Shown: positions 8,417 to 17,173, counted from the first letter of the stretch. The stretch is DNA of 64,000 nt from an uncultured Eggerthellaceae bacterium (GCA_944321455.1 CALULI010000006.1:459093-523092), one strand, 5' to 3'. Numbers and translations: made by a program. The notes: generated by a model from the letters alone, not told the origin.

Positions 8417-8635
8417 ATGCATCCAATTAGTCGATATACCCCTTTTGAAAAGCTTCCTGACATTATGGTACCGAGTGAAGTCGCAGCGTATCTGGGTCTC
8501 GACGTAGATACGGTACGTGACTATATTCGCCGCGGGCTTATTCGCGCATCTCGACAAGGTAAATACTATCGGGTCCGCAAGGAATGGGTGCTTGATTATT
8601 TGGAAGACTCAACCGAGTTTGATTTGCAGCGCTAG
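8417..8635 (+). CDS. Helix-turn-helix DNA-binding protein (excisionase family)
   Basis: 72 aa MerR-like winged-HTH protein of the excisionase/helix_turn_helix_17 type: VPSEVAAYLGLDVDTVRDYI then RRGLIRASRQGKYYRV. An AGGAG site precedes the ATG. It is transcribed divergently from the zinc-finger and integrase genes across a 185-bp A+T-rich region and just before the replication pair. It probably directs integrase toward excision or regulates the divergent promoters. Confidence 0.75.
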   Translation: MHPISRYTPFEKLPDIMVPSEVAAYLGLDVDTVRDYIRRGLIRASRQGKYYRVRKEWVLDYLEDSTEFDLQR

Positions 8636-8651
8636 GGGGATCTGATCAACC

Positions 8652-9188
8652 ATGAAATCAGCGACACTCTCAATCGCCAAGACTAAAATAGTTATTGATC
8701 CTGCAATTGCTCTAGCTTTGGGAATTACTGAAGCTATTATTCTTCAGCAATTGCATTTCTATTTAACGCTTGTGGCAAATAAAAAGAGCCATCAATTTGG
8801 TGGTAAAACTTGGATTTGGAATACGTATAAAGAATGGCAAGACAGTTTACCTTTTTTTACGGAAAGAAAAATTAGTGATACGTTCCGTAGGCTTGAAAAT
8901 AGCGGAATCGTTATTTCCTGTAGAAAAGGGTATAACCCAACCAAGTATTACTCCCTCAACTATAAGGTCCTTGTTGAAGCAATAAGGAACAGCGAAAAAG
9001 CAATCCAATATTTGGAGGCAGCTGGGTGCAGTATTAGTGACCAGTTGTCTTCATTCTTTGATGTATCTGAGCACGAAAAAACAACTAGCACATCCGATAA
9101 TTGCACGGAGGATCATTCAAAAACAGAAGTTGCATTTCAGAGACAAGAATCACAGATAATCACTGAATTTCCCGAGGGAGTGATTTGA
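8652..9188 (+). CDS. Winged-helix replication-initiator-like protein
   Basis: 178 aa. The N-terminal 110 residues resemble the winged-helix/DnaD-like N domains of phage and element replication proteins (ALGITEAIILQQLHFYL, a TYKEWQDSLPFFTERKISDTFRRLENSGIV helix-turn-helix in two parts, and a KGYNPTKYYSLN wing). The C-terminal tail is polar and probably disordered. The stop codon abuts the ATG of the DnaC-like gene, the classic initiator/helicase-loader pairing, so it may initiate replication of the excised element. Confidence 0.65.
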   Translation: MKSATLSIAKTKIVIDPAIALALGITEAIILQQLHFYLTLVANKKSHQFGGKTWIWNTYKEWQDSLPFFTERKISDTFRRLENSGIVISCRKGYNPTKYYSLNYKVLVEAIRNSEKAIQYLEAAGCSISDQLSSFFDVSEHEKTTSTSDNCTEDHSKTEVAFQRQESQIITEFPEGVI

Positions 9189-10004
9189 ATGTTTGGATCT
9201 AAGGATGTATCTCTGAGTGGAAAGGCTGCACACTTCTGTATCAAATGTGGTAAAGCAAGTCATATTTTTAGGGTTGTTGAAACTCCTTCAGGTCCAGTAG
9301 CTTTTCCCTGCTATGTTGGTTGTGAGTGTGATCGGCAATATGAACGGCGGCAACATGCCATGAATGTTCGCGTTATGTTGGATAGAGCGTTCAAGTTGTC
9401 ATCTATGCCAGCTAATATCGGCGAATACGTGTTTGATGAAAAAGAAGCCCCGCTGGATAAAATTAAAAATTTTGTCAAGGGGTACTGTGTGAATTTTGCT
9501 AGCAATATTAATGACGGAATTGGGTTTATTATAGGTGGCGACACTAGCATAGGTAAAACGCATGCTTTGTATTGTCTTGTTAATCAAGCATCAAAAAACG
9601 GATATCAACCGTTGTACTTTACGCACACTGAGATGCTTGAAAGCTATCAGGCGACGTTTGATAGGTCCAACGCAGATTCGCCTCAGGCAATAGATAGAAT
9701 CATACGAACAGCTCAATTAGTTATCCTTGATGAGCTAGGTATGTTTAATCCGAGCGAGTGGGATTTGAGGAAGACATTTGAGGTGGTAAATGATCTTTAC
9801 AGGCGTCAAGTACCTATCATTGCTGCGACTAATTTGACAAAAATCGAACTCGCTTATTTTTTTCGAGAAGCGGCTTCGAAGATAGATCGGGTTACACCAC
9901 GCTTGCTTGAACGCTCGCCTTATTTTTGGTGCGAAAAGGAAAAGGACTATCGAATCGAAAAAGCACAGAAGATTATTCAACAGATTGTAGTAAAACATAA
10001 GTAG
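9189..10004 (+). CDS. DnaC-like helicase-loader ATPase
   Basis: 271 aa P-loop ATPase of the DnaC/IstB type. An N-terminal Cys cluster (CIKCG, then C and C-x-C around residues 15-55) suggests zinc binding. Walker A is GGDTSIGKTHAL (about 118-129), Walker B LVILDELG, and sensor I AATN. It begins directly after the preceding stop with a GAGGGAGTG site. It presumably loads the host replicative helicase for element replication. IstB is unlikely because no transposase partner is present. Confidence 0.75.
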   Translation: MFGSKDVSLSGKAAHFCIKCGKASHIFRVVETPSGPVAFPCYVGCECDRQYERRQHAMNVRVMLDRAFKLSSMPANIGEYVFDEKEAPLDKIKNFVKGYCVNFASNINDGIGFIIGGDTSIGKTHALYCLVNQASKNGYQPLYFTHTEMLESYQATFDRSNADSPQAIDRIIRTAQLVILDELGMFNPSEWDLRKTFEVVNDLYRRQVPIIAATNLTKIELAYFFREAASKIDRVTPRLLERSPYFWCEKEKDYRIEKAQKIIQQIVVKHK

Positions 10005-10058
10005 ATACTAAAGGTTCGTTGGGCATAAATGCTGTTGGCATAGACGATGAGGCTGTAA

Positions 10059-10275
10059 AGTTTTGCGACTCGCGCCAGTGATAACGGTCTCCCGGAGGAG
10101 GGCCCCGCACGGCGCTCTCTCGAGGTCGCAGCGGCCGAGTGGCGGGTCGGCCATGAGAAGGACGTCCCGCCAGACGTGCAGGTCTGCTTCGACAGCATCG
10201 CCCCGCCCTATGATTTTGTCCGGCACAAGAGCCTTCGTAAGGCTCCATACCAACGTTCTGGGGCTGTCTGACGCC
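10059..10275 (+). pseudogene. Decayed G+C-rich YraN-like gene remnant
   Basis: The + strand reads FATRASDNGLPEEG, then a segment ending in VPPDVQVCFDSIA, and after a frame change ILSGTRAFVRLHTNVLGLS. This matches in order the C-terminal two thirds of the intact YraN-like protein at 12878-13237 (VATRSGEETGFP, LPADIRVRFDSIA, AFLRFHINVLG). The 5' part is missing and at least one frameshift is present. Its base composition is strikingly G+C-rich compared with both flanks and with the intact copy, so it came from a different lineage. Confidence 0.7.
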
Positions 10276-10335
10276 TCCTTGCCAGCAGCCCTTCAGTGTA
10301 GCAAAGGCAGAGCAGTCTTCCGGCGGCTCTACTGC

Positions 10336-11346
10336 TTATTTTGTAGCTCCACAGCCAGAGCATTTATAACCTGTTACAACAGTTTCAGTCCATGCGTCCT
10401 TTACAAGTACCTGCTCGTCATAAGCAGCTTCAACGACAATTGTCTTAACACTTGTCGTATGCTTGTTGCTAACAACATGATCTCTTCCTGGATTTTGAAG
10501 GCCACATTCACACATCACCACTTCTTCTGTTACTGCATCATGGTGAACGGTCTTATATTCAGCCGGATGATTTACTGTTTTTGTTTGCTCAACCCAAGAG
10601 TGAGTATGAGAAGACCCGCTGTTACCACCTGAGTTACCACTATTTCCACTGTTTCCACTATTGCCAGAATTGCCGCTATTGTTTCCGCTACTGGAAGAGT
10701 TACCGCCAGAAGGCTTGGACTGAGCAGTGGACTGACCTTGGCTAATAGAGCCGCCCTGAGCGTTAGATGCCTGAGAACGGGTGTTATTGGTAGCATTAGT
10801 TACTTTATTGGTATCTGCCCCAACAGCTGTCGCGGCTGCAGTTGCAGCTGCGATATCAGCTTCGGTTACCTCGGAAGCGTCCTTTTTGGTAAGTTCAAAC
10901 TTCACGATCTGTCCGTTTTCGCCGTCGTACTCAACTACCTGGGGATCGGGTACGTTAAAGATAGTTCCATCTTCAAGAACGGGAGATCCCACGATAGAGA
11001 GGGTGTAAGTGCCGGCATCTACGATGTCCTCAAGTTTGGTATCTTCACCGGCATTAAGAGAAATCTCATTGATGGGAGTAGGCGCTTCAACATTCTCATC
11101 AGTTGAAAGAAGAGTGTCTTTTACATCCCCTTCGTAGATGGCAAGAGCGATAGGCGTAGAAGTCTCAGCATTCCAACCTTCGCAGGCAACGTTAACGGAA
11201 ATGCCGATTTGATCTGTTTTCTCTACGTGAGTTGTGTTTTCTTGTAAGGTCCAGAATATATATGCTCCAATGGCGATTATGAGCACAATCAGAATGCTCA
11301 AAGCGATAATAATCTTCTTTTTATTCTGTGTGAAAAAGTTTTCCAT
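10336..11346 (-). CDS. Membrane-anchored protein with Ser/Asn/Gly stalk and Cys motifs
   Basis: 336 aa. A basic N-terminus and one hydrophobic segment (about 11-33) give a type II anchor. An extracellular beta-rich region (about 40-155) is followed by an Ala-rich stretch, a low-complexity stalk with repeated NSG units (about 215-255), and a His/Cys-rich tail (HTHSW, CECG, CSGCG) that may bind metal. The DNA coding the stalk is a short-unit repeat and could vary in length. Function unknown; likely a surface protein carried as element cargo. Its promoter side faces the XRE gene at 11494. Confidence 0.65.
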   Translation of the reverse strand: MENFFTQNKKKIIIALSILIVLIIAIGAYIFWTLQENTTHVEKTDQIGISVNVACEGWNAETSTPIALAIYEGDVKDTLLSTDENVEAPTPINEISLNAGEDTKLEDIVDAGTYTLSIVGSPVLEDGTIFNVPDPQVVEYDGENGQIVKFELTKKDASEVTEADIAAATAAATAVGADTNKVTNATNNTRSQASNAQGGSISQGQSTAQSKPSGGNSSSSGNNSGNSGNSGNSGNSGNSGGNSGSSHTHSWVEQTKTVNHPAEYKTVHHDAVTEEVVMCECGLQNPGRDHVVSNKHTTSVKTIVVEAAYDEQVLVKDAWTETVVTGYKCSGCGATK

Positions 11347-11493
11347 TGGATGCTCGCTTTCTTTTTCACTCGATCTTTTAGTGATTAAATTGCCTGGTCA
11401 AATTTATAGAATACTAGGTGTTCTTCTGGGCTGCAAGAAAATTGTTGTATATAGTCCGTTGTTACAAATACAACAATAGCCGATTTTTTAGCC

Positions 11494-11712
11494 ATGGAAA
11501 ATAGGCTACAAATACAGTTTGGACTTCGCTGCAAAGATCTCAGATTGAAAGCAGGCTATAGTCAAGAACGGTTTGCGAATCTAATTAACATGGATCGTTC
11601 CTACTATGCATCCATTGAAGTTGGTCGTCGAAATGTAACCCTCTCAAGCATGAAGAAAATTGCTGAAGGACTAGGAATTGAGTTATCTGAACTATTGGAA
11701 AATGTGGGCTAG
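11494..11712 (+). CDS. XRE-family transcriptional regulator
   Basis: 72 aa, almost entirely a lambda-repressor-like HTH: KDLRLKAGYSQERFANLI then DRSYYASIEVGRRNVTLSSM and KKIAEGLGIELSELL. It lies divergent to the membrane-anchored protein gene across about 147 bp and may regulate it or the element. No strong ribosome binding site is visible, so the start is less certain than the domain. Confidence 0.8.
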   Translation: MENRLQIQFGLRCKDLRLKAGYSQERFANLINMDRSYYASIEVGRRNVTLSSMKKIAEGLGIELSELLENVG

Positions 11713-11736
11713 AAATAAGAGCCTATGAGTTCTTTC

Positions 11737-12030
11737 TCATGCTTCTGGGTCCCACTCTAAATTCGGTGGCCACTGCCCAGTGTTTTCACGACTTTTGTTA
11801 GGTACCTCAATAAACCATCCGTTTTGGTCTTTATAGAGGTGCCTTTTTTCTCGTCCAAATGCGACATAGTAGTCTTGAGCATATTCGCCTATATGCTCAG
11901 TGGGTTTCATGCGTCTATTCTCAATTAGGATCATATTAAAGATACGTCCATCATCCCAAATAAGGCTAACCGGGATAACTTGCCCATCGGGTTCACAAAG
12001 AGACATTACGGCGACTCGCTTTTCTCCCAA
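11737..12030 (-). CDS. Small conserved-looking protein of unknown function
   Basis: 97 aa with a plausible beta-rich fold (PVSLIWDDGRIFNMILIEN, YYVAFGREKRHLYKD). Small proteins of this look, fitting an operand such as a field in a mobile element, are often found beside XRE genes, but no family is recognised. The start is uncertain: TTG at 12030, or ATG at 12006, which would give 89 aa. Ends 25 bp from the convergent XRE gene. Confidence 0.5.
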   Translation of the reverse strand: MGEKRVAVMSLCEPDGQVIPVSLIWDDGRIFNMILIENRRMKPTEHIGEYAQDYYVAFGREKRHLYKDQNGWFIEVPNKSRENTGQWPPNLEWDPEA

Positions 12031-12285
12031 CGTTTTCCGCCGTAAACCATTACGCTACCCATTTCTTAATAAAAACATAGAACATATGTTCGATTCTAAA
12101 GAGTAAAGCTTCCTAATTCAAGACACGTACTAAGCAAATCCAGATTATGCAGTATGTAAATCAGGGCAAATTAAATCTAATTCACGGTCTGATCTGCGTC
12201 TTTTGGTCTATAAAAGGAAGCTTATTCTATTCGTAGCAGGTAATGTATTGTTTATCCCGTAGTGTTTTCGCTAGGTGATATTAGG

Positions 12286-12382
12286 GAAGCATGGCATACT
12301 ACAGAGCTGCCAGATTTGGCTTAAGTTTCTGCCAGTACAAAAGCGCTTTGTATGGGGAGTATTACAAAGCGCACCATGCTTC
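12286..12382. other. Nested inverted repeat, possible structured RNA or origin
   Basis: An outer stem GAAGCATGG (12286-12294) pairs with CCATGCTTC (12374-12382). Inside it a 10-bp stem GCGCTTTGTA (12343-12352) pairs with TACAAAGCGC (12363-12372), and a short GCCA/TGGC stem lies at 12310-12320. Together they form a three-way-junction-like fold. No T tract follows, so it is not a simple terminator. Confidence 0.5.
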
Positions 12383-12501
12383 TCTGACCTTTTGCGATTA
12401 ACTTCATTACTTGTATCAATTGTCTTTTAAACAGCCTTAGAGCAACTTCTTGTTGTGACTATGAGTTGAAAAGATTCTTAATCATCAATCTCTGCTTTTA
12501 A

Positions 12502-12681
12502 GATCAAAAGTATCGAGATATTCCATTCTTATCGCTATTGGTAGACGAATTAAAACTAGCTGCTTTGTATCCGCGTGCTAGGAAAGGTGAGGGTTTGTTT
12601 TTTGTTGCAGCTCCTTGGCGATTAGTGAGAGAAGTTGTCTTTTTGTCTGCTATGCCTCTGATGTCTCACATCCTTGCATAA
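12502..12681 (+). pseudogene. Open frame without start, possible gene remnant
   Basis: A 59-codon frame from a stop at 12499 to TAA at 12681 encodes a protein-like sequence (PFLSLLVDELKLAALYP, VAAPWRLVREVVFL) but has no ATG or Shine-Dalgarno site. It may be a degraded fragment or chance. No family recognised. Confidence 0.25.
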
Positions 12682-12749
12682 ATCTAGGTATTAGCAAGGC
12701 AAGAAAAAACTTATAAAACTTTAGGCAAGCAAAACTTTCATAACTTCGA

Positions 12750-12785
12750 GCGCCAGTCACAAATTATGTGTCTGGCGTTTTCTTT
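12750..12785 (+). terminator. Terminator hairpin
   Basis: CGCCAG-T-CACA pairs with TGTG-T-CTGGCG, followed by TTTTCTTTTT. It lies about 90 bp upstream of the YraN-like gene and ends transcripts from the preceding gap. Confidence 0.75.
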
Positions 12786-12877
12786 TTATCCTTGCCCATA
12801 CCTATCTCTATGCAGCCTCTGAGCCACAGGGCAGCAAACAAAAGAACAGCTGCTCAAACAGATCTAAGGAGGCAAAA

Positions 12878-13237
12878 ATGAAAACCTACACTAATCTTCA
12901 AGCACGCGGAATCGAAGCAGCAAAGAAATTCCTTGATCGTAGAGGCTATGAGATCCTCGATGAAAATCCTCGATACGAAGCAATTGATCTAGTAGCGCGT
13001 TTTGATGACACGATCAGTATCGTCTCGGTAGCTACAAGAAGCGGCGAAGAAACTGGCTTTCCAAAAGACAATCTCCAGCGCAATACGCTAGAAAATTCAA
13101 CCGCTTTGTGGCTGAAGGATCATGGCTCTAAACTTCCTGCCGATATTCGCGTTCGATTCGATAGCATAGCCATTTTGCTCTTGTCTGACTCGAAAGCATT
13201 CCTACGATTTCACATTAACGTCCTAGGGGCTGAATGA
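12878..13237 (+). CDS. YraN/UPF0102-like protein with altered nuclease motif
   Basis: 119 aa. The layout follows the YraN (UPF0102) PD-(D/E)xK fold: an N-terminal helix (GIEAAKKFLDRRGYEIL), a strand with the conserved Asp (AIDLVA), a second strand, a helix, and the RFDSIAI strand. The second motif, normally VEVKTR, reads VSVATR, so the expected Glu and Lys are missing and catalysis by the usual mechanism is unlikely. A strong AAGGAGG site precedes the ATG. A decayed G+C-rich relative lies at 10059-10275. The role may be DNA binding or structural. Confidence 0.65.
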   Translation: MKTYTNLQARGIEAAKKFLDRRGYEILDENPRYEAIDLVARFDDTISIVSVATRSGEETGFPKDNLQRNTLENSTALWLKDHGSKLPADIRVRFDSIAILLLSDSKAFLRFHINVLGAE

Positions 13238-13266
13238 GCCTCCTTTATAGCTCCTAAGGGCTTATC

Positions 13267-13291
13267 AGGGCTCGCAAGTAATGCGGGCCCT
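13267..13291 (+). terminator. Terminator after YraN-like gene
   Basis: AGGGCTCGCA pairs with TGCGGGCCCT (one wobble), followed by an imperfect T-rich run. It lies 30 bp after the gene, in the gap to the convergent exonuclease pseudogene. Confidence 0.6.
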
Positions 13292-13294
13292 GAA

Positions 13295-14260
13295 TTATTT
13301 CAGGTTGATATACCCTTTAGAATCGGCTGGCTTTAATCCAATCATTACTGCTTGGCAGATTGCTACGATCCAAGGAATGCCCGTCCAGCAGAATAGAACG
13401 CTCAAAATACCCAAAGTGTGCGTAGAAGTCATGTGCTCCAATCCAACCTAAGAAAACAGCTAAAAGTACGTAAGCACGTTTTTTGACGATCGGTGTATTT
13501 GCATTTCCAGATTCTAAGTCAGAGTTTTTTGTATTTTCGAGGTGAGACGTGGTTCCCGGTTTTGATGCATTGATGCTTTGTTTTTGAATGTTGCTAGAGT
13601 TCGAATTACGCGACTTTGGCAGAAACTTAGCGTGCGCGTTGACCAGCGCAAGGTACCCTTTAGGAGGGTCGTCACTGATCATGCGGTTAAAGCAATATAA
13701 GGTCGCGCGGGTATCTTCTAGTGCATCGTGGGCTTTAAATTGATATCCATAATGCTCTGCACATTCGCTTAACTTTACCCATGTATAGTCTTGATGTCGG
13801 TTATTCCATTTTCCGCCAAGAGGGGCGAATTCTTTCATTACATCGAAATGGGGGCATATAGGAATAGTGATTCCAGCTTTGGCCAGGAATTTAGTATCAA
13901 AATCGATATTGTAAGCAACTAGTACCTGGGCGTTATCAAAAAATGAATTGATGACAGGTTTCAGTTCTTCCAGGGTTTGTTTATCTTTGACCATTTTGGC
14001 GTAATTCCGTGAACTTCTTGAGATTTTGCCCACGTTTTTCTAAAAGCTGGCTTCACATAGTCAGAAAAAAGTACATCTCCATTCCCATTCAAAAGACTAA
14101 TTTGAAGGATTTCATCTCGCTCTGTTGAGAATCCAGTTGTTTCGATATCGAAACACAAAATTCGTTCTTTGGGAGTAGAGGTGATTTTGGAGATATCTCC
14201 GTTTTCATACCAAGGCATAAGCAGTCCTTCTATTTGGGAGTTTTCCATGATAGCAGTCAA
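13295..14260 (-). pseudogene. DnaQ-like exonuclease-TM2 fusion, two frameshifts
   Basis: The N-terminal part (frame starting at 14260) has the exonuclease I motif CFDIETTGF and stops after GITPKWSK. Adding one A to the short A run near 13993 restores EVHGITPKMVKDKQTLEEL and continues through motif II (AYNIDFDTKFL) and motif III (HDALEDTRATLYCF). A linker then leads into a TM2 domain (KKRAYVLLAVFLGWIGAHDFY). A second frame change near 13432 is needed to read LGILSVLFCWTGIPWIVAI to the natural end at 13295. The intact ancestor would be a 3'-5' exonuclease anchored by a two-helix TM2 module. Sequencing error at one site cannot be excluded; two sites make decay likelier. Confidence 0.75.
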
Positions 14261-14345
14261 GAAAGAATATCTCCTTAGCTATCAGCTAAGTTTTTCTGTA
14301 TGCCCGATTGCTATGATGGAATTACTCTAGAAGGGAGTGTGAGTA

Positions 14346-14723
14346 ATGGGCAATTTGGGCGGGTACGAAACTGTTACCAAATTTATAAAGAAAATCGGTG
14401 GTCCGAAAGTGTTTGTTGGTTTATTAGCGACAGGAGCAGCTGTATCCTTCGGTTTTGGGGCTGCCTTACGGCCAAAGATTGAAAAAGTTAAAGGGAAGAT
14501 TCTAAAGAAAAAGGCCTCCGAGAAGGGCTTTAATAAAGAGGAGCCTTATAGATTTACTTGTGATTATGAGTTATTAAAAGGTCCAAACGTTAGCGAGGGC
14601 GACGGTTTTGTTGTTTTGGAAGTCCTAGATGATGTAGCTATTATTGCTTGCGAGAATGATTTAGATACTCCGTTTGTAATAGGGATAGATGAATTAAAGT
14701 CTATTTCGAATTTTGGCAAATAG
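14346..14723 (+). CDS. Small predicted membrane-associated protein
   Basis: 125 aa. A glycine-rich, weakly hydrophobic segment (about 22-42, VFVGLLATGAAVSFGFGAAL) is followed by a very basic stretch and a C-terminal acidic beta-rich domain (VSEGDGFVVLEVLDDVAII). A good AAGGGAG site lies before the ATG. It sits 71 bp upstream of the large treble-clef/nuclease gene in the same direction and may form a two-gene unit with it. Function unknown. Confidence 0.6.
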   Translation: MGNLGGYETVTKFIKKIGGPKVFVGLLATGAAVSFGFGAALRPKIEKVKGKILKKKASEKGFNKEEPYRFTCDYELLKGPNVSEGDGFVVLEVLDDVAIIACENDLDTPFVIGIDELKSISNFGK

Positions 14724-14794
14724 ATTAGAAGGCAATATTGGATAAAGGAGAATTTTGCCTTACTAGAGAATCGAGATGCTAGGGATGATTGACA

Positions 14795-17173
14795 ATGGCT
14801 GATTCTGAAAAAGAAATAGACCCTTCATTGTCTAGGCCTACTTTGTCTCGGAATAATATGACGTTAAAAGAAGCGAATCCTTCTCTGGCGGCTCAGTGGC
14901 ACCCAACCAAAAATGGGAATATGAAACCAGAGGATTTTTCACCTAATTCAAATAAAAAAGCCTGGTGGCTTGGAAGATGCGGCCATGAATGGTGTGCAGT
15001 GATTGCTTCTCGTTTTAAAGGTGCTGGCTGTCCTGTTTGCAGCGGTCTCATTCCAGAAGTTGGCGTAAATGATCTCGCAACAACTCATCCTGAGCTTGTA
15101 AAGAAATGGGACTATGAGCGTAATGAAAAATTGAAGCCTGAGGATTTAAAAGCAGGTTCTCATAAAAAAGTCTGGTGGAAATGCGATCAGGGGCATCATT
15201 TTCAGGCCCCACCTAGCAGGATTGTTCAGGCAGGAAAAATGACTTGTCCTATTTGTTCTGGGAGAGTACCTGAAGTTGGCGTAAATGATCTTGCCACAGC
15301 TAATCCCATGCTAACTTCTGAGTGGCATCCAATAAGGAATGGAAATAAAAAGCCGCAAGATTTTTTACCAAAATCAAACCAGAAAGTATGGTGGAGGCAT
15401 TGGTGCGAAGATGCCCACATGTGGCACGAATGGGATGAGACTATCAGCAATAGAAGTGCAGGTTGTGGGTGCCCATATTGCTCAAATCATAGGCTGTTGA
15501 CTGGTTATAACGATCTAGAGACAAAATATCCTGATATCGCTTCCGAGTGGCATCCTAATAAGAACAACGATCTCCAACCAAATTCAATTGTTTATTCAAG
15601 TAGAAAAAAGGTGTGGTGGAGATGCGAATATGGCCATGAATGGCAAGTTTCTCCTGCTAATAGAATAGGAAAGGACAAAATTACAGGATGTCCCATATGC
15701 AACGGGGCGCATGGTACAAGCTTTCCTGAGCAGGCAATATATTATTACTTTCGACAGGTATTAGGGGATTCGGTTGGATCTCGTGTTTTGATTAGCGATG
15801 GATCCAAAGAAAAAGAAGCTGATATTTATATTCCTGATAGAAATGTTGTAATTGAATATAATGGCGCTTATTGGCATAAAGGGAGCGAAAAAAGAGACAA
15901 AACAAAAGAAACCTTTTTTCATAAGCTGGGTCTGAAACTATTTAAAGTAGCAGAATCCACCCACAAAAAAATTGAGGACAATACAATATTTTATGAACCG
16001 AAATCGAGGGGCTTAAGTGATCTCGATTGGGTGATTGAGTCGCTATTCGATTTTCTTGAAGTTAAGAAACCAGATATTAATACGCGGCGAGATCAATCTT
16101 TGATTTATAAAAACTATAAGCAGGATCAAAAACAGAAGGGACTAGAAAAGCTATATCCCGATCTTGCTGCGGAATGGGTTGAAGAAAAGAATTGTGGCTT
16201 AAGCCCAAACCAGTTCACGCCTGGATCTGTTTATGAGGCGGTTTGGTTATGTCCAAACTGCAAAAGTGAATATAGGATGTCTATTCAAAATCGCGTGAAA
16301 GGATATGCGTGTCCTTATTGCGCGAAGAAGAGAACGATCGTCGGAAAGACAGATTTATTCTCTACTAATCCCGAGTTATCCGAGTGGTGGGATTATGAGC
16401 TAAATGACGCGGAAGATCCGGTAAATGTTTTTGCAGGTAGCTCAAAAACATATTGGTGGAAAAGCCCAGAGGGTGGAAAGCCTTTTAGAAGCACGCCCGA
16501 AAGTATGTCGAAAGGGTCTAGGCCAAACCCTATCATCGGCTTAAATGATTTCAAAACTCTTTTTCCGGAAATAGCAGAAGAATGGCACCCTGATAAAAAT
16601 GAAGATATGACTCCCGAAACTATTACGGCAGGCAATTGCAGAAAAAAATGGTGGAAATGCAGCAAATGTGGCTATGAATGGCAAACTACACCGTATCAAC
16701 GCTCAAAAGGGCAAGGGAAATGCCCTCGATGTAATAGCGTTGCGTTTTTGTATCCCGATTTAATGAAGGAATGGGATTATGAGCGTAATCAGGGTATTGA
16801 TCCAGAGACGCTATCGGTTCATTCAAAGAAAAAGGTTTATTGGAAACATTGGTGTGAAGATGCTCAAATGTGGCATAGCTGGAAAGCCGCGATTAAAGAC
16901 AGGACGCAAGGCACAGGATGCCCGTATTGTGCTAATAAGAAAGTTCTAGTAGGTTTTAATGACCTTGCTACTACTCATCCTTGGCTGGCTGAAGAGTGGC
17001 ATTCTGGAAAAAACAACGAGATGACACCGAAAATGTTTACTGCTGGATCTAATAAAAAAGTTTGGTGGCTGGGGAAATGTGGTCATGAGTGGGAAGCTGC
17101 TATTTATAGTAGATCAGCAGGGACAGGCTGCCCGATTTGCTATAAAAGTAGACATAAAACCAATAAGGATTAG
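14795..17173 (+). CDS. Nine-repeat treble-clef protein with embedded Vsr-like nuclease
   Basis: 792 aa, ATG at 14795 with AGGGA upstream. It contains nine units of the DUF4379 treble-clef zinc-ribbon type, each with a W-[HD]-x4-N block, KK-x-WW, a GHEW-like turn and a C-x2-C pair. Four come before and five after a central domain (about residues 310-430). The sixth unit has lost its cysteines. The central domain has the Vsr/PD-(D/E)xK look: FPEQ, EADIYIPDRNVVIEYNGAYWH, then KLGLKLFKV. Zinc modules probably bind nucleic acid and the central domain cuts it. The location on a mobilizable element fits a role in defence or inter-element competition; this is inference. Confidence 0.8.
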   Translation: MADSEKEIDPSLSRPTLSRNNMTLKEANPSLAAQWHPTKNGNMKPEDFSPNSNKKAWWLGRCGHEWCAVIASRFKGAGCPVCSGLIPEVGVNDLATTHPELVKKWDYERNEKLKPEDLKAGSHKKVWWKCDQGHHFQAPPSRIVQAGKMTCPICSGRVPEVGVNDLATANPMLTSEWHPIRNGNKKPQDFLPKSNQKVWWRHWCEDAHMWHEWDETISNRSAGCGCPYCSNHRLLTGYNDLETKYPDIASEWHPNKNNDLQPNSIVYSSRKKVWWRCEYGHEWQVSPANRIGKDKITGCPICNGAHGTSFPEQAIYYYFRQVLGDSVGSRVLISDGSKEKEADIYIPDRNVVIEYNGAYWHKGSEKRDKTKETFFHKLGLKLFKVAESTHKKIEDNTIFYEPKSRGLSDLDWVIESLFDFLEVKKPDINTRRDQSLIYKNYKQDQKQKGLEKLYPDLAAEWVEEKNCGLSPNQFTPGSVYEAVWLCPNCKSEYRMSIQNRVKGYACPYCAKKRTIVGKTDLFSTNPELSEWWDYELNDAEDPVNVFAGSSKTYWWKSPEGGKPFRSTPESMSKGSRPNPIIGLNDFKTLFPEIAEEWHPDKNEDMTPETITAGNCRKKWWKCSKCGYEWQTTPYQRSKGQGKCPRCNSVAFLYPDLMKEWDYERNQGIDPETLSVHSKKKVYWKHWCEDAQMWHSWKAAIKDRTQGTGCPYCANKKVLVGFNDLATTHPWLAEEWHSGKNNEMTPKMFTAGSNKKVWWLGKCGHEWEAAIYSRSAGTGCPICYKSRHKTNKD

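Larger units (their letters stand above)
12031..12877. other. A+T-rich 850-bp gap of the element
   Basis: No complete gene is convincing. It contains a large nested inverted repeat (12286-12382), an open frame without a good start (12502-12681), and a terminator (12750-12785). A replication origin, a regulatory RNA or a deleted gene would all fit. Confidence 0.5.

Noticed and set aside
10063..10632. 189-codon + strand frame across the G+C-rich remnant and the end of the membrane-anchored protein gene
   Set aside because: Only residues around AFVRLHTNVLG match a family (YraN-like); the rest is antisense to a real gene, so it is part of a pseudogene and not one protein.
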